Shown one piece after another: positions 25,656-34,623 of a DNA stretch of 64,000 nucleotides. Under the pieces are notes generated by a model. It saw nothing but the letters and a program-made list of their open reading frames with translations. It was not told the origin of the DNA and did not search any database. The stretch is from contig JAQUIJ010000013.1 of the NCBI GenBank assembly GCA_028683385.1, positions 119,036-183,035 on the forward strand, given 5' to 3'. Each line of letters begins with the position of its first letter. Position 1 is the stretch's first letter. Position numbers and translations under genes: made by a program. Origin of the DNA: Prolixibacteraceae bacterium. Lineage in GTDB: Bacteria > Bacteroidota > Bacteroidia > Bacteroidales > Prolixibacteraceae.

Positions 25656-26129
25656 TTAGATTGCAATATCGATAATTTCAAATTCCATTTTTCCGGATGG
25701 AACCTGAATTTCAACAACATCACCCAATTTTTTACCCATCAATCCTTTTGCAATTGGAGTCTGAATCGAGATTTTGCCCAATTTCAAATTCGCTTCCGGT
25801 TCAGAAACAATGGTGTACTGCATGGTTGCATTGTTTACTTTGTTTCGTATAGTAACCTTGTTCATCATCTGAACCGAAGATGTATCGATTTTTGATTCGT
25901 CAATTATTCTTGTTGAAGCAATTTTCGCACTCAAAATAGCAATTTTTGCTTCAAGCATGCCTTGAGCATCTTTTGCTGCATCATATTCAGCATTTTCCGA
26001 AATATCACCTTTTTCAATGGCCTCGCCTATTGCTTTTGAAATGGCTGGACGCTCAATTTTGGTCAGCCGATCAAGTTCTTCTTTCATATTCCGAAGGCCT
26101 TCTTCTGTAACGTAAGTAACCTTTCCCAT
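25656..26129 (-). CDS. greA: Transcription elongation factor GreA
   Basis: 157 residues. The N-terminal coiled-coil (about 1-75) carries GDISENAEYDAAKDAQ, whose acidic tip (D and E) enters the RNA polymerase channel and stimulates cleavage of backtracked RNA. The C-terminal domain has the NNATMQYTIVSEPEANLKLGKIS and GLMGKKLGDVVEIQVPSG blocks of the FKBP-like fold. Full length. First gene of the greA-HIT operon. Confidence 0.96.
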   Translation of the reverse strand: MGKVTYVTEEGLRNMKEELDRLTKIERPAISKAIGEAIEKGDISENAEYDAAKDAQGMLEAKIAILSAKIASTRIIDESKIDTSSVQMMNKVTIRNKVNNATMQYTIVSEPEANLKLGKISIQTPIAKGLMGKKLGDVVEIQVPSGKMEFEIIDIAI

Positions 26130-26164
26130 GGTTTTCTCCTTTTTATTAAAACTATTAAAAACAA

Positions 26165-26195
26165 AAAAGAATTCCGACCATTGCGGAACTCTTTT
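26165..26195 (-). terminator. Terminator between the 26289 gene and greA
   Basis: TTCCG/CGGAA stem (26172-26188) flanked by AAAAGA and TCTTTT, which extends the pairing; T-rich on the minus strand. Confidence 0.6.
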
Positions 26196-26288
26196 GTGTT
26201 ACAAACTTATATAAAATTTTTAATCTTTACGAATCTAATGTTTTATAAAACAATTAATCAGTTGGATAGAAAAAATTCCGGCACCAAG

Positions 26289-26726
26289 TTAATACTTCCG
26301 ATTCATAATTTCTGAATAGACAAATGCTTTTCGCAACGAAAAATCTTCAAGGTAATTCATTGATTCTTCAACCTCATCAGGCTCATCTTCCTCTTTGGGT
26401 TTCCATTGAGTTTTGATCATTTCATGCCTGGGTCTGTCGGGTAAGGTACTTTTAAATCCATAATGATAAAACTTTTCCCTTGGAGTCTCGATAGTACTTT
26501 TAGTTGGAACAGCAGCCTTCACGGGCTTAATCCGAACAGGCTGAGCCTTTGGAACTTCTGGCTCATTTAGAAAATCGGCACCCAACAACTGATCCATAAA
26601 ACTGTTTCGGGGCTTTTCATCAGCCTCGGTCAATGGATTGTCCTGAATCCTCTTTTTCTTGTTTTGATTAATCGCACCAAAAATAGAAAGAACAATAGCT
26701 ATGATCAGAAAAATATAATCTTCCAT
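26289..26726 (-). CDS. Small membrane-anchored protein of unknown function
   Basis: 145 residues. One N-terminal helix (about 4-21, FLIIAIVLSIFGAI) is followed by a basic stop-transfer patch (NQNKKKR). The rest is a charged, low-order tail (PKAQPVRIKPVKAAVPTKS, EEDEPDEVEES) ending in FSLRKAFVYSEIMNRKY. The C-terminal 'LRKA.(I/V)YSEI(L/M)..KY' ending recurs in short Bacteroidota proteins as I recall; function unknown. Preceded by the divergent Rieske-like gene. Confidence 0.7.
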   Translation of the reverse strand: MEDYIFLIIAIVLSIFGAINQNKKKRIQDNPLTEADEKPRNSFMDQLLGADFLNEPEVPKAQPVRIKPVKAAVPTKSTIETPREKFYHYGFKSTLPDRPRHEMIKTQWKPKEEDEPDEVEESMNYLEDFSLRKAFVYSEIMNRKY

Positions 26727-26799
26727 CTTGAAAATTTATGAACTGAATAAAATAATTTGTTCTTTTCTTTGTTTTATTAAAGCACTAAAGATATAAAAA

Positions 26800-27246
26800 A
26801 TGTTTCACCTTTCCCGAAAGATCTATTCGCCATTGTTAGTTATCTTCTTTCTTCTTGCCTCGACCAATGCATGCAAGGATGATTATACTTCAGTCATTCC
26901 TTCTGTTTACGTTAATATGAATTTTCCTATAGCCAATATGATTGAGCTCAATATTCCCGGAGGATCCTATTATTTTGCAGACAAAGGCTATGGTGGTATC
27001 ATTGTTTTTCGCGACCTGACTGATAGCCCCAATCCCTTTTTAGCATACGATGCCGCCTGTACTCACGAAGTATCATCAACAACCAGAGTTGTTGCCGATG
27101 CCAGTGGAATTGCAACATGCCCCACATGCAAGTCTCAGTTTATTTTGTTTTCAGGCAATGGAAGCCCAATAAAAGGACCAGCTGTAGAGCCGCTCAGGCA
27201 GTATCATACTTCATTCATCGGAGGTCGAATCATGATCAGCAATTAG
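26800..27246 (+). CDS. Rieske-like lipoprotein with Cys-His/Cys-Cys ligand pattern
   Basis: 148 residues. Lipoprotein signal with acceptor C25 (LASTNAC). The fold pattern is Rieske: FLAYDAACTHE near 80-90 and IATCPTCKSQFILFSGNGSPIKGPAVEPLRQY near 104-135 (shown by its parts, CPTCKSQF and GPAVEPL). Normal Rieske ligands are C-x-H and C-x-x-H; here they are C87-x-H89 and C107-x-x-C110, so the final histidine is a cysteine. That would give three cysteines and one histidine, the ligand set of mitoNEET-type clusters, or the cluster may be lost. Its 3' end overlaps the convergent gene by 4 bases. Confidence 0.75.
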   Translation: MFHLSRKIYSPLLVIFFLLASTNACKDDYTSVIPSVYVNMNFPIANMIELNIPGGSYYFADKGYGGIIVFRDLTDSPNPFLAYDAACTHEVSSTTRVVADASGIATCPTCKSQFILFSGNGSPIKGPAVEPLRQYHTSFIGGRIMISN

Positions 27247-27716
27247 TCTGAAACATTCAACTCAAACACTTTCCGAGTCTTCAGTTCAAACAAAAACACT
27301 TTCTGAAAACCTGAAAAGAAACTCCATTTTTCAAGTTTATTTCCCATGTTATAATTTACAGGACTTTCCTCCAGATCAGCAGTTATCAGTAACCAAAGTT
27401 GGTTAAGCCTTTTCTTCTGATAGTAGGCTAGCTTCTCATTCTTGGCATTGATCGTATAATCAAGATTTTCACGATTAAATTCCGGAGCATTATATCCAGC
27501 TATCTTGCACGGATAGTGAGTTTTGTGCTTATTCACAGTTGGGCCATGGAGTTTTGTCAGCTCAATCCCGATAGCATTTTTGGGTGAAACACTAAGGACA
27601 AAATCCGGAGATTCTGATTTCATCAATTTCCCTTTTGGAAATTCTTTATATTCATTTCTGAAATACTCCATGATGAGCATTTCTTCCATCATTTGCGAAT
27701 CCTGGTTAAAACTCAT
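27243..27716 (-). CDS. Hypothetical protein, possible PD-(D/E)XK nuclease fold
   Basis: 157 residues, cytoplasmic. The N-terminal part has a helix with acidic residues (MEEMLIMEYFRNEY), then ESPDFVLSV (P37-D38) and, about 12 residues later, IGIELTKLH (E52-x-T54-K55). This order (helix, PD, E-x-K-like) resembles a PD-(D/E)XK core with threonine replacing the lysine or the adjacent K55 filling in. The C-terminal half has LNQLWLLITADL, a typical core strand of such folds. No partner gene; it converges on the Rieske-like gene with a 4-base overlap. Nuclease role is a guess. Confidence 0.6.
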   Translation of the reverse strand: MSFNQDSQMMEEMLIMEYFRNEYKEFPKGKLMKSESPDFVLSVSPKNAIGIELTKLHGPTVNKHKTHYPCKIAGYNAPEFNRENLDYTINAKNEKLAYYQKKRLNQLWLLITADLEESPVNYNMGNKLEKWSFFSGFQKVFLFELKTRKVFELNVSD

Positions 27717-27762
27717 GGCACGATTTCGATTGTGATGGAAAAATATCCGGGTCGGTTTTGGT

Positions 27763-27802
27763 AAAAAAAACTGATCCGATGAACTTCAAGTCATCGGATC
27801 AG
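27763..27802 (-). terminator. Terminator after ahcY
   Basis: Perfect 12-bp stem CTGATCCGATGA / TCATCGGATCAG with an eight-base loop, then eight T on the minus strand. Confidence 0.85.
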
Positions 27803-27837
27803 CCACTTCAGACTCCGGTCTCCCGTCTTCTGACTTC

Positions 27838-29256
27838 TTAGTATCTGTAATGCTCTGGCTTGTACGGTCCATCAACAGAAACACCAAGATATTCAGCCTG
27901 GTCAGGACTCAAAACAGTGAGTTTCACACCCAATTGTTCCAAATGCAGTCGGGCTACTTCTTCGTCGAGGTATTTAGGCAGACGGTACACGTTTACATCG
28001 TAATTTTTCTGCCAAAGTTCGATTTGCGCCAAAGTTTGGTTTGTAAACGAATTCGACATCACAAACGATGGATGACCTGTTGCACAACCCAGATTTACTA
28101 AACGACCTTCAGCAAGAAGGAAAATCGAATGTCCGTCAGCATAAGTATATTTATCAACCTGAGGTTTGATGTTTGTTTTGCGGATTCCGGGCCATCCTTC
28201 CAGACGGGCAACCTGAATTTCGTTATCGAAATGACCAATGTTGCAAACAATGGCCTGATCTTTCATGGCAGCCAAATGCTCACCAGTGATAATGTCTTTG
28301 TTTCCGGTAGTAGTCACAAAAATGTTTCCTTCCGAAACAGCATCTTCCATGGTCTTTACTTCAAAACCTTCCATGGCTGCCTGAAGGGCACAAATAGGGT
28401 CAATTTCAGTTACAATTACCCGGGCGCCATAACTGCGCATCGAATGAGAACAACCTTTACCTACATCGCCATAACCAGCCACAACAACAACTTTTCCGGC
28501 AATCATTACGTCGGTGGCGCGTTTAATCCCATCGGCCAGCGATTCTCGGCATCCGTAAAGATTATCGAATTTAGATTTTGTTACCGAATCGTTCACATTA
28601 AAAGCAGGGAAAAGAAGTTTTCCTTCACTCATCATTTGGTACAAACGGTGTACTCCGGTTGTGGTTTCTTCTGAAACGCCTTTGATAAATGGCACCTGGC
28701 GTGTCCAGCGTTGTGGGTCGAAAGCCAAAACTTCTTTTAGCGCATTGTTCAATTCACGTTCGTCTTCGGCATCAACCGGAACATCCAAAATCGATGGATT
28801 TTTCTCAGCTTCGTAACCACGATGAATCATTACAGTAGCGTCACCACCATCATCAACAATCAGGGTTGGCCCCTGTCCGTTTCCAAAATCAAGAGCACGC
28901 TCTGTGCACCACCAGTATTCGGCAAGACTTTCGCCCTTCCATGCAAAAACCGGAATTCCGGCAGCAGCAATGGCGGCAGCAGCATGATCCTGAGTACTGA
29001 ATATATTACAACTTGCCCAACGAACGTCAGCACCAAGTTCAACCAGAGTTTCAATTAAGACTGCTGTTTGAATGGTCATATGAAGCGAACCCATGATGCG
29101 AGCACCCTGCAACGGTTTGACATTTCCATATTTTTTTCGGGTTGCCATAAGGCCTGGCATTTCCTTTTCCGCGATTTCAATCTCTTTTCTACCGAACTCG
29201 GCGAGCGATATATCGGCCACTTTATAAGCCAATTGCTCCAATGTTTTTGTTGTCAT
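27838..29256 (-). CDS. ahcY: Adenosylhomocysteinase
   Basis: 472 residues, normal for the bacterial enzyme. Reversible hydrolysis of S-adenosylhomocysteine to adenosine and homocysteine, closing the methylation cycle. Motifs: [32 protein letters not shown] (substrate site), [13 protein letters not shown] with the catalytic lysine, [13 protein letters not shown] (NAD-binding GxGxxG), [13 protein letters not shown] and the conserved C-terminal YKPEHYRY. Preceded by ribF on the same strand with a promoter-like sequence in the 103-base gap; ended by a strong terminator. Confidence 0.97.
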   Translation of the reverse strand: MTTKTLEQLAYKVADISLAEFGRKEIEIAEKEMPGLMATRKKYGNVKPLQGARIMGSLHMTIQTAVLIETLVELGADVRWASCNIFSTQDHAAAAIAAAGIPVFAWKGESLAEYWWCTERALDFGNGQGPTLIVDDGGDATVMIHRGYEAEKNPSILDVPVDAEDERELNNALKEVLAFDPQRWTRQVPFIKGVSEETTTGVHRLYQMMSEGKLLFPAFNVNDSVTKSKFDNLYGCRESLADGIKRATDVMIAGKVVVVAGYGDVGKGCSHSMRSYGARVIVTEIDPICALQAAMEGFEVKTMEDAVSEGNIFVTTTGNKDIITGEHLAAMKDQAIVCNIGHFDNEIQVARLEGWPGIRKTNIKPQVDKYTYADGHSIFLLAEGRLVNLGCATGHPSFVMSNSFTNQTLAQIELWQKNYDVNVYRLPKYLDEEVARLHLEQLGVKLTVLSPDQAEYLGVSVDGPYKPEHYRY

Positions 29257-29279
29257 TTCTGAAAATTAAATTTTGATTG

Positions 29280-29314
29280 CAAAGATAATCAAATCAATAG
29301 ATGCAATAAGCAAA
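29280..29314 (-). promoter_or_regulatory. Candidate promoter for ahcY
   Basis: Minus strand TTTG (29311-29314) and TATCTTTG (29280-29287), spaced 23 bases, match the Bacteroidota -33/-7 pattern, with the ATG 23 bases downstream. Confidence 0.5.
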
Positions 29315-29359
29315 TATTGATCATGAAACAGCATATAACATGAATAGTTTACCTGATTT

Positions 29360-30301
29360 CTATTTTTGAATAGCCTGAAAGAACGAAATGGTATCAGCTT
29401 TATCTCTTGCAAGTTGTTCTTTCAGTGCATCAAGCGATTCGAATTTCTGTTCCTCCCGAAGTTTCCGGAAGAAAATAAGCTCAAGGTGTTCACCGTAGAT
29501 ATCCGAATCAAAATCGAACAAATGAACTTCAATGCTACGATGATCGGCATTGCGATTAACGGTGGGACGGCTGCCAATATTCAACATTCCACGGTAGGTT
29601 TTATTCTGAACTTTGGCCTGAACGGCATAAACTCCATAGCCTGGAATTATTTTATCAGGATCAGAAGCTTCAATATTTGCGGTTGGGAACTGAATCTGGC
29701 GTCCTAGTTTTTGCCCTTCAACCACAGTACCATGAAGTACAAATGAATAGCCCAAAAAAGCATTGGCCGTATCAAAATCTCCAATCTGAATGGCTTCCCG
29801 TATTTTGGTTGAACTGACGTTGGATTCATTCACGAGCAAAACATCCAGTTTTTCAATCTGAAATTCATGTCGGTCAGCACATTCTTTCAGAAATTCAAAG
29901 TCGCCCTGTCTGCCCTTTCCAAATTTATGATCGTAACCAACCACCAGCGATTTGGTGTGAATCTGGCCAACCAATATCTGTTCAACAAACTGTTCATAAG
30001 TTAATTGAGCAAATTCAGGAGTAAATGGATATACAATCAGATGATCGATTCCAGACTGTTCAAACAACTCAATCTTTTCATCTAAAGTGGTCAGCAAGCG
30101 TAGGTTAGATTCAGCAGGAGCAACAATTTTGCGCGGATGTGGATCAAAAGTAAAAATAACAGATTCACCGTTTATAGCTTTCGCTAAATCAATCAGTCGG
30201 GCAATAATTTTACGATGCCCCAAGTGGACTCCATCGAATGTACCAACGGTTAGAACCGGATTTTGAGCATAAAAATCATTCAAATCTCTGTGTATCTTCA
30301 C
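29360..30301 (-). CDS. ribF: Bifunctional riboflavin kinase / FAD synthetase
   Basis: 313 residues. N-terminal nucleotidyltransferase domain: TVGTFDGVHLGHRKII near 18-33, TFDPHPRKIV, YDHKFGKGRQGD and VSSTKIREAI. C-terminal flavokinase domain from about 185: GRQIQFPTANIE (the PTAN motif), GVYAVQAKV, MLNIGSRPTVN and the catalytic glutamate in IEVHLFDFDSDIYG. Converts riboflavin to FMN and FAD. The minus-strand word TAATTTTG at 30327-30334 is a possible -7 box just upstream. Confidence 0.96.
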   Translation of the reverse strand: MKIHRDLNDFYAQNPVLTVGTFDGVHLGHRKIIARLIDLAKAINGESVIFTFDPHPRKIVAPAESNLRLLTTLDEKIELFEQSGIDHLIVYPFTPEFAQLTYEQFVEQILVGQIHTKSLVVGYDHKFGKGRQGDFEFLKECADRHEFQIEKLDVLLVNESNVSSTKIREAIQIGDFDTANAFLGYSFVLHGTVVEGQKLGRQIQFPTANIEASDPDKIIPGYGVYAVQAKVQNKTYRGMLNIGSRPTVNRNADHRSIEVHLFDFDSDIYGEHLELIFFRKLREEQKFESLDALKEQLARDKADTISFFQAIQK

Positions 30302-30623
30302 CTTTTCAAAAATTAGTATTCGGCTTCAAAATTAGAAATTTCATTCATATATAATTTGTTTTTAATTGCCGAATGGAATTCGTATGATTGGAAAATATTC
30401 ATCCCGGTTGGTGTTTCCGTGAATCATGCTCATTTCATGTGTTTGATGGAACTTGCTACCAATTACTGTGCATAGCGTAAAGTAATTCTTCCGGCTCGTT
30501 TCATCGATATGAATCAAAAAATCAATCAAAACTGAAGGTATGTTTCAAAACTTGACTTGCCGGGCACATTATGAACACGAAATTATTATTTTTATGCCCG
30601 TTATTGACTAATAAAAAATTACT
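30302..30623. repeat. Dispersed intergenic repeat (long copy), no convincing gene
   Basis: The core, 30355-30506, starts TTTGTTTTTAATTGCC and ends GGCTCGTTTCATCG; the same two ends occur at 37780-37862 with a shorter middle. Both strands stay open for 40-60 codons through it (minus strand 30362-30544; plus strand to about 30475), but neither has a convincing start, so I treat it as repeat DNA rather than a gene. The remaining bases up to 30623 are the leader of the next gene. Confidence 0.55.
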
Positions 30624-31772
30624 GTGAAGAAAATATTTTCAATTGCAATTGCCATTACCGTGTTGACATTTGGCTGTAAAAAACCGAATGGATTTGTTAT
30701 CGATGGAAAAATAACCAACGCCCAAGGGAAATATTTATACCTGGAAGAATTAAAAGTGTCTTCAAGTATTCCAGTCGATTCGGTGGAATTGGGCAAGGAT
30801 GGCTCGTTTAAATTTAAAGGTAAAATCGATTATCCCAACTTCTACCTCCTCAGTTTGAATCGGAATAATTTTGTTACGCTGTTGGTTGATACTACCGAAA
30901 AGATATCCGTTTTTGGCGACGCCGCCAATTTCTCACGCGACTATATCGTGCAAGGTTCACCTGGCTCACTCCTTGTTCAGGAACTGAACAACATGCTAAC
31001 AAAAAACAAACATAAGCTGGATTCTATACGCAACAATATAAACGCTTTCCGCTTGCATGATGATTACAGTGTTCAACGTGTAAAATGGGAACAGGAAATG
31101 GCAGACATTAAGCAAAGCCAGATTAGATATTCGACCAACTTTATTCAGAAACACCCGTTTTCGTTGGCCTGTGTATTGGCTTTGTATCAGAAATTCGATG
31201 ATTCGAACTATGTTGTACAGGATTTGCAGTCGTTGAAGGTGGCAGCTTCGGCATTAAATTCATTTTTCCCAAAATCGGAACATGTCAAAGCCTTATATGC
31301 GAATACCCAACGGCTAATGCAACAGGAAAAAAATAATAAGTTGCAACAGTTCATTGCTCAAAATGGCGTTAATTCACCCGACATTAATCTTCCAAATACC
31401 AATGGTCGTGAAGTTTCTCTTGCTTCGTTAACAAACAAAGTAATTCTTGTTCAATTCTGGTCGGCAAAAAACCGTGATTCGCGAATTCAAAATGAGGCTT
31501 TGGTTGATCTTTACAGCAAATACAAGTCGAAAGGACTCGAAATATATCAGGTTAGCGTGGACACCGACCGGGCAGCCTGGTTAAATGCAATTGAACAAGA
31601 CAGACTCAGTTGGATCAATGTTGGCGATATGAAAGGAAGTGTTATGGCTGCGAATCTATACAATATCCAAGTTATTCCTTCAAACTATATTCTGGATAAA
31701 GACAAGCGAATTGTTGCCAAAAATTTACAGGGACCCACTCTTGATCAGGCAATCAGAGAGCTGACCCGATAA
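30624..31772 (+). CDS. Thioredoxin-fold lipoprotein with DUF4369 domain, no CxxC
   Basis: 382 residues. Lipoprotein signal with acceptor near C18 (LTFGC). The N-terminal DUF4369-like beta domain is at about 22-125 (GFVIDGKITNAQGKYLYLEEL, DSVELGKDGSFKFKG). A helical linker follows, then a TlpA/AhpC-type thioredoxin domain at about 250-380 (DINLPNTNGREVSLASL, VILVQFWSAKNRDSR, IYQVSVDTD, IQVIPSNYILD). In this family the W-C-x-x-C site follows FWA; here both cysteines are gone (AKNRDS), though the cis-proline loop is kept. Probably not a redox enzyme; perhaps a binding or scaffold protein at the envelope. Confidence 0.85.
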   Translation: MKKIFSIAIAITVLTFGCKKPNGFVIDGKITNAQGKYLYLEELKVSSSIPVDSVELGKDGSFKFKGKIDYPNFYLLSLNRNNFVTLLVDTTEKISVFGDAANFSRDYIVQGSPGSLLVQELNNMLTKNKHKLDSIRNNINAFRLHDDYSVQRVKWEQEMADIKQSQIRYSTNFIQKHPFSLACVLALYQKFDDSNYVVQDLQSLKVAASALNSFFPKSEHVKALYANTQRLMQQEKNNKLQQFIAQNGVNSPDINLPNTNGREVSLASLTNKVILVQFWSAKNRDSRIQNEALVDLYSKYKSKGLEIYQVSVDTDRAAWLNAIEQDRLSWINVGDMKGSVMAANLYNIQVIPSNYILDKDKRIVAKNLQGPTLDQAIRELTR

Positions 31773-31822
31773 ACTTTTCGTAGGGCAAATCGGATTTGAG
31801 ACCGGCGTAGCAAGTCAAATGT

Positions 31823-31853
31823 GTTGCCTCTTCCAATTTTACAAGTATATTTG
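31823..31853 (+). promoter_or_regulatory. Candidate promoter for lpxH
   Basis: GTTG (31823-31826) and TATATTTG (31846-31853) with a 19-base spacer fit the -33/-7 pattern; the start codon follows 32 bases later. Confidence 0.5.
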
Positions 31854-31885
31854 CATTTCATTTTTCGAACCAATTTCAAAATGTT

Positions 31886-32659
31886 TTGAAAAACCCAAAT
31901 AAGAAAGTATATTTTGTATCCGATGTTCATCTGGGAGCGCCAGCTTTAAAGAATAATAAAGAGCGGGAGCTGGCTTTTGTAGATTGGCTGAACGAGATTA
32001 AGACAGATGCCTCTCATTTGTTCCTGATGGGCGACATTTTCGATTTTTGGTTCGAATACAAAACAGTTGTTCCTCGTGGGTTTACGCGCACGTTGGGGAA
32101 AATTGCAGAGATTGCCGATTCAGGAGTTGAAGTTCATTTTTTTACAGGAAACCACGATGTCTGGGTGTTTGATTACCTTCCTAACGAGTTAGGAATGACA
32201 TTACACCGAAATGAGTTTAAGACAGAACTTAACGGAAAAAAATTCTTCCTTGCACACGGTGACGGGCTTGACCATACCGACAAAGGCTATCTTTTTCTGA
32301 AAAAGCTATTTACAAGCAAGATTCTCCAATGGATGTTTGCCCGTATTCACCCTAACTTTTCGCTTTCGTTTGGGCACAATTGGTCAAAACGCTCCAGAAT
32401 ATCAAAAGGAATAACCGGCGAAGGATTTAAAGGTACAACCAACGAAGGAATGTTTATTTTTGCAGAGTCAATTCTCCGGAATGAGAAGTTTGATTATTTT
32501 ATCTTCGGACACCGTCATGTATTGGTTGACCATCCGATTGGTGAAAACAGCCGGTACATTAATTTGGGCGACTGGATTAATCATTTTTCGTACGGAGTTT
32601 TCGATGGGAATGAGTTTAACTTAAAGCAATATAATTATCAAGGCCCCAAAGGCCACTGA
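31886..32659 (+). CDS. lpxH: UDP-2,3-diacylglucosamine diphosphatase LpxH
   Basis: 257 residues starting at TTG 31886; no in-frame ATG is available near the conserved N-terminus, so TTG is the likely start. Metallophosphatase motifs: YFVSDVHLGAP, FLMGDIFDFWFEY, FFTGNHDVW, LAHGDGLDH and YFIFGHRHV. Length fits the LpxH branch, which cleaves UDP-2,3-diacylglucosamine to lipid X in lipid A synthesis at the inner membrane. The FabH-like gene begins 10 bases after the stop. Confidence 0.88.
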   Translation: MKNPNKKVYFVSDVHLGAPALKNNKERELAFVDWLNEIKTDASHLFLMGDIFDFWFEYKTVVPRGFTRTLGKIAEIADSGVEVHFFTGNHDVWVFDYLPNELGMTLHRNEFKTELNGKKFFLAHGDGLDHTDKGYLFLKKLFTSKILQWMFARIHPNFSLSFGHNWSKRSRISKGITGEGFKGTTNEGMFIFAESILRNEKFDYFIFGHRHVLVDHPIGENSRYINLGDWINHFSYGVFDGNEFNLKQYNYQGPKGH

Positions 32660-32669
32660 ATAAAGAATT

Positions 32670-33752
32670 ATGACAAAACAGGTATATACTAAAATTGTTG
32701 GAACAGGCAGTTATCTTCCAACACGTACAATTGGAAACGAACATTTCAATAATTATACTTTTTTTGATCCAAGTACGAAAGCGCCGTTTGACAAGGACAA
32801 TGATGAGATTATCCGGAAATTTAAAGAAATAACCAACATCAGCGAACGCCGTTGGATTAGCGATGAACTGCACAATTCGGATATGGCAACCATGGCAATT
32901 AAAGAAGCATGCGAGTCGGCAAAGATCGACCCTGAAACGCTCGATTTTATCCTGGTTGCACACAATTTCGGCGATGTAAACCTGGAAACAACACGAGTTG
33001 ATATTCTTCCGAGTCTTGCCAATAAAGTGAAACACAAATTGGGTATTTCGAATCCGTCATGTTTTTGTCACGACATTATCTCTGGCTGTCCGGGATGGAC
33101 ACAGGGAATGATTACTGCCGATGCCTATATTCGAAGTGGTTTTGGCAAAAGGGGGGTTGTGGTTGGTTCAGATGTTCTGTCTCGCATTTCCGATCCGCAT
33201 GACCGTGATACCATGATTTATGCCGATGGTGCCGGAGCAACAATTGTGGAAGCCGTTGAGAGCGAAGAACCAACCGGAATATTAGCCCATTCCAGCAGAT
33301 CCGACTCTGCAACTTACTGGAATTTACTGGTCAACGGCAACTCTTTTAATCCTGATTTTGAAGGAAACGACCAATTTATAAAAATGGCAGGACATAAACT
33401 TTATGTTTACGCACTGACCTATGTTCCGGGAGTAGTAAAAGACAGTCTGGATAAAGCCGGACTGCACCTGAGCGACATCAAAAAAGTTCTTATCCATCAG
33501 GCGAACGAAAAGATGGATGAGGCGATTCTAAAGAACGTTTTCAAACTGTATAATGAGAAGCAAATCCCGGAAGGAATTATGCCGATGAGCATCGAAAAAT
33601 TAGGAAATTCATCAACCGCAACAGTGCCTACCTTGCTCGATATTGTTTTGAAAGGGAAAATGGAAGGTCAGCAGATTAATCCAGGCGATCATATTATTTT
33701 ATGCTCTGTTGGAGCCGGAATGAACATTAATTCGATCGTTTATAAATTCTAA
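32670..33752 (+). CDS. Ketoacyl-ACP synthase III family protein (FabH-like)
   Basis: 360 residues, somewhat longer than FabH (~320). Catalytic triad intact: C140 in IISGCPGWTQG, H276 in VLIHQANEKM and N313 in EKLGNSSTATVP. The C-terminal LCSVGAGMNINSIVY matches the family GFGAG-type glycine loop. The N-terminal part has extra residues (FFDPSTKAPFDKDND). It would condense an acyl-CoA or acyl-ACP with malonyl-ACP. It lies 10 bases behind lpxH, so it may be a dedicated synthase rather than the main FabH of fatty-acid synthesis. Ends at a strong terminator. Confidence 0.88.
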   Translation: MTKQVYTKIVGTGSYLPTRTIGNEHFNNYTFFDPSTKAPFDKDNDEIIRKFKEITNISERRWISDELHNSDMATMAIKEACESAKIDPETLDFILVAHNFGDVNLETTRVDILPSLANKVKHKLGISNPSCFCHDIISGCPGWTQGMITADAYIRSGFGKRGVVVGSDVLSRISDPHDRDTMIYADGAGATIVEAVESEEPTGILAHSSRSDSATYWNLLVNGNSFNPDFEGNDQFIKMAGHKLYVYALTYVPGVVKDSLDKAGLHLSDIKKVLIHQANEKMDEAILKNVFKLYNEKQIPEGIMPMSIEKLGNSSTATVPTLLDIVLKGKMEGQQINPGDHIILCSVGAGMNINSIVYKF

Positions 33753-33771
33753 GAAAATCTTGATAAAACAG

Positions 33772-33811
33772 GAACGGTGCAATGAATACACATTGCACCG
33801 TTCTTGTTTTT
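33772..33811 (+). terminator. Terminator after the lpxH-FabH-like operon
   Basis: Perfect 13-bp stem GAACGGTGCAATG / CATTGCACCGTTC, six-base loop, then TTGTTTTT. Confidence 0.88.
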
Positions 33812-33842
33812 ATACCTTTTGTCTTCGAAAGGTAAATTAAAC

Positions 33843-34511
33843 CTACCACTTCACCGGCGTTTTCCCATGCTCAAGCAAATATTTATTGGTTGTTGAAAAT
33901 TGATGATTTCCGAAGAATCCCCGACTGGCTGAAAGTGGCGACGGATGGACAGATTTCAAAATCAAGTGCTTTCGCGAATCAATAAATTCACCTTTGCTGA
34001 TGGCATAATTTCCCCAAAGGATAAAAACCACATTTTCCAACCGGTCGGCCACCAAATGAATAACGGCATCTGTGAATTGCTCCCATCCTTTTTTCTGGTG
34101 CGAACCGGCAGTGTGCGCCCGAACTGTCAGCGTTGCATTCAGTAACAAAACTCCTTGTTTCGCCCATCGTTCCAGGTTTCCACTCGTTGGAATCGTGGCT
34201 CCGGTGTCAGACTGAATTTCTTTAAAAATGTTCCGTAAACTGGGCGGGAAATCGACACCATCGTTCACCGAAAAACACAGTCCGTGCGCCTGTCCTGGTC
34301 CGTGGTATGGGTCCTGTCCTAAGATGACCACCTTCACCTGATCGAACGGACACTGTTCGAAGGCATTAAAAATCAGCTTAGCCGGTGGGTAAATTGCCTG
34401 GCTATGATATTCCGACCGAACAAATTCAGTCAGTTGCTTAAAATAAGGTTTTTCAAATTCATCCTGAAGCTGTTCTTTCCAGCTTGCTTCTATTTTTACG
34501 TCCATAACCAT
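33843..34511 (-). CDS. ung: Uracil-DNA glycosylase
   Basis: 222 residues, family 1 UNG. Removes uracil from DNA. Motifs: [22 protein letters not shown] with catalytic D67, [18 protein letters not shown] and [16 protein letters not shown] with the second catalytic histidine. Start at 34511 or at the in-frame ATG two codons later. Single gene. Confidence 0.96.
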   Translation of the reverse strand: MVMDVKIEASWKEQLQDEFEKPYFKQLTEFVRSEYHSQAIYPPAKLIFNAFEQCPFDQVKVVILGQDPYHGPGQAHGLCFSVNDGVDFPPSLRNIFKEIQSDTGATIPTSGNLERWAKQGVLLLNATLTVRAHTAGSHQKKGWEQFTDAVIHLVADRLENVVFILWGNYAISKGEFIDSRKHLILKSVHPSPLSASRGFFGNHQFSTTNKYLLEHGKTPVKW

Positions 34512-34623
34512 TCTTTATAATTTATCTTACCACAAAGGCTCCAAGACACAAAGATTGTAAATCTGTGTTTATCTGAGTAACCTGAGGTGAATTAATTTGG
34601 TATTTTTAGTGAAAATTAAAATC

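Noticed and set aside
30362..30544. 60-codon open minus-strand frame as a gene
   Set aside because: No start codon at a sensible place, the opposite strand is open too, and its core matches a second repeat copy at 37780-37862.
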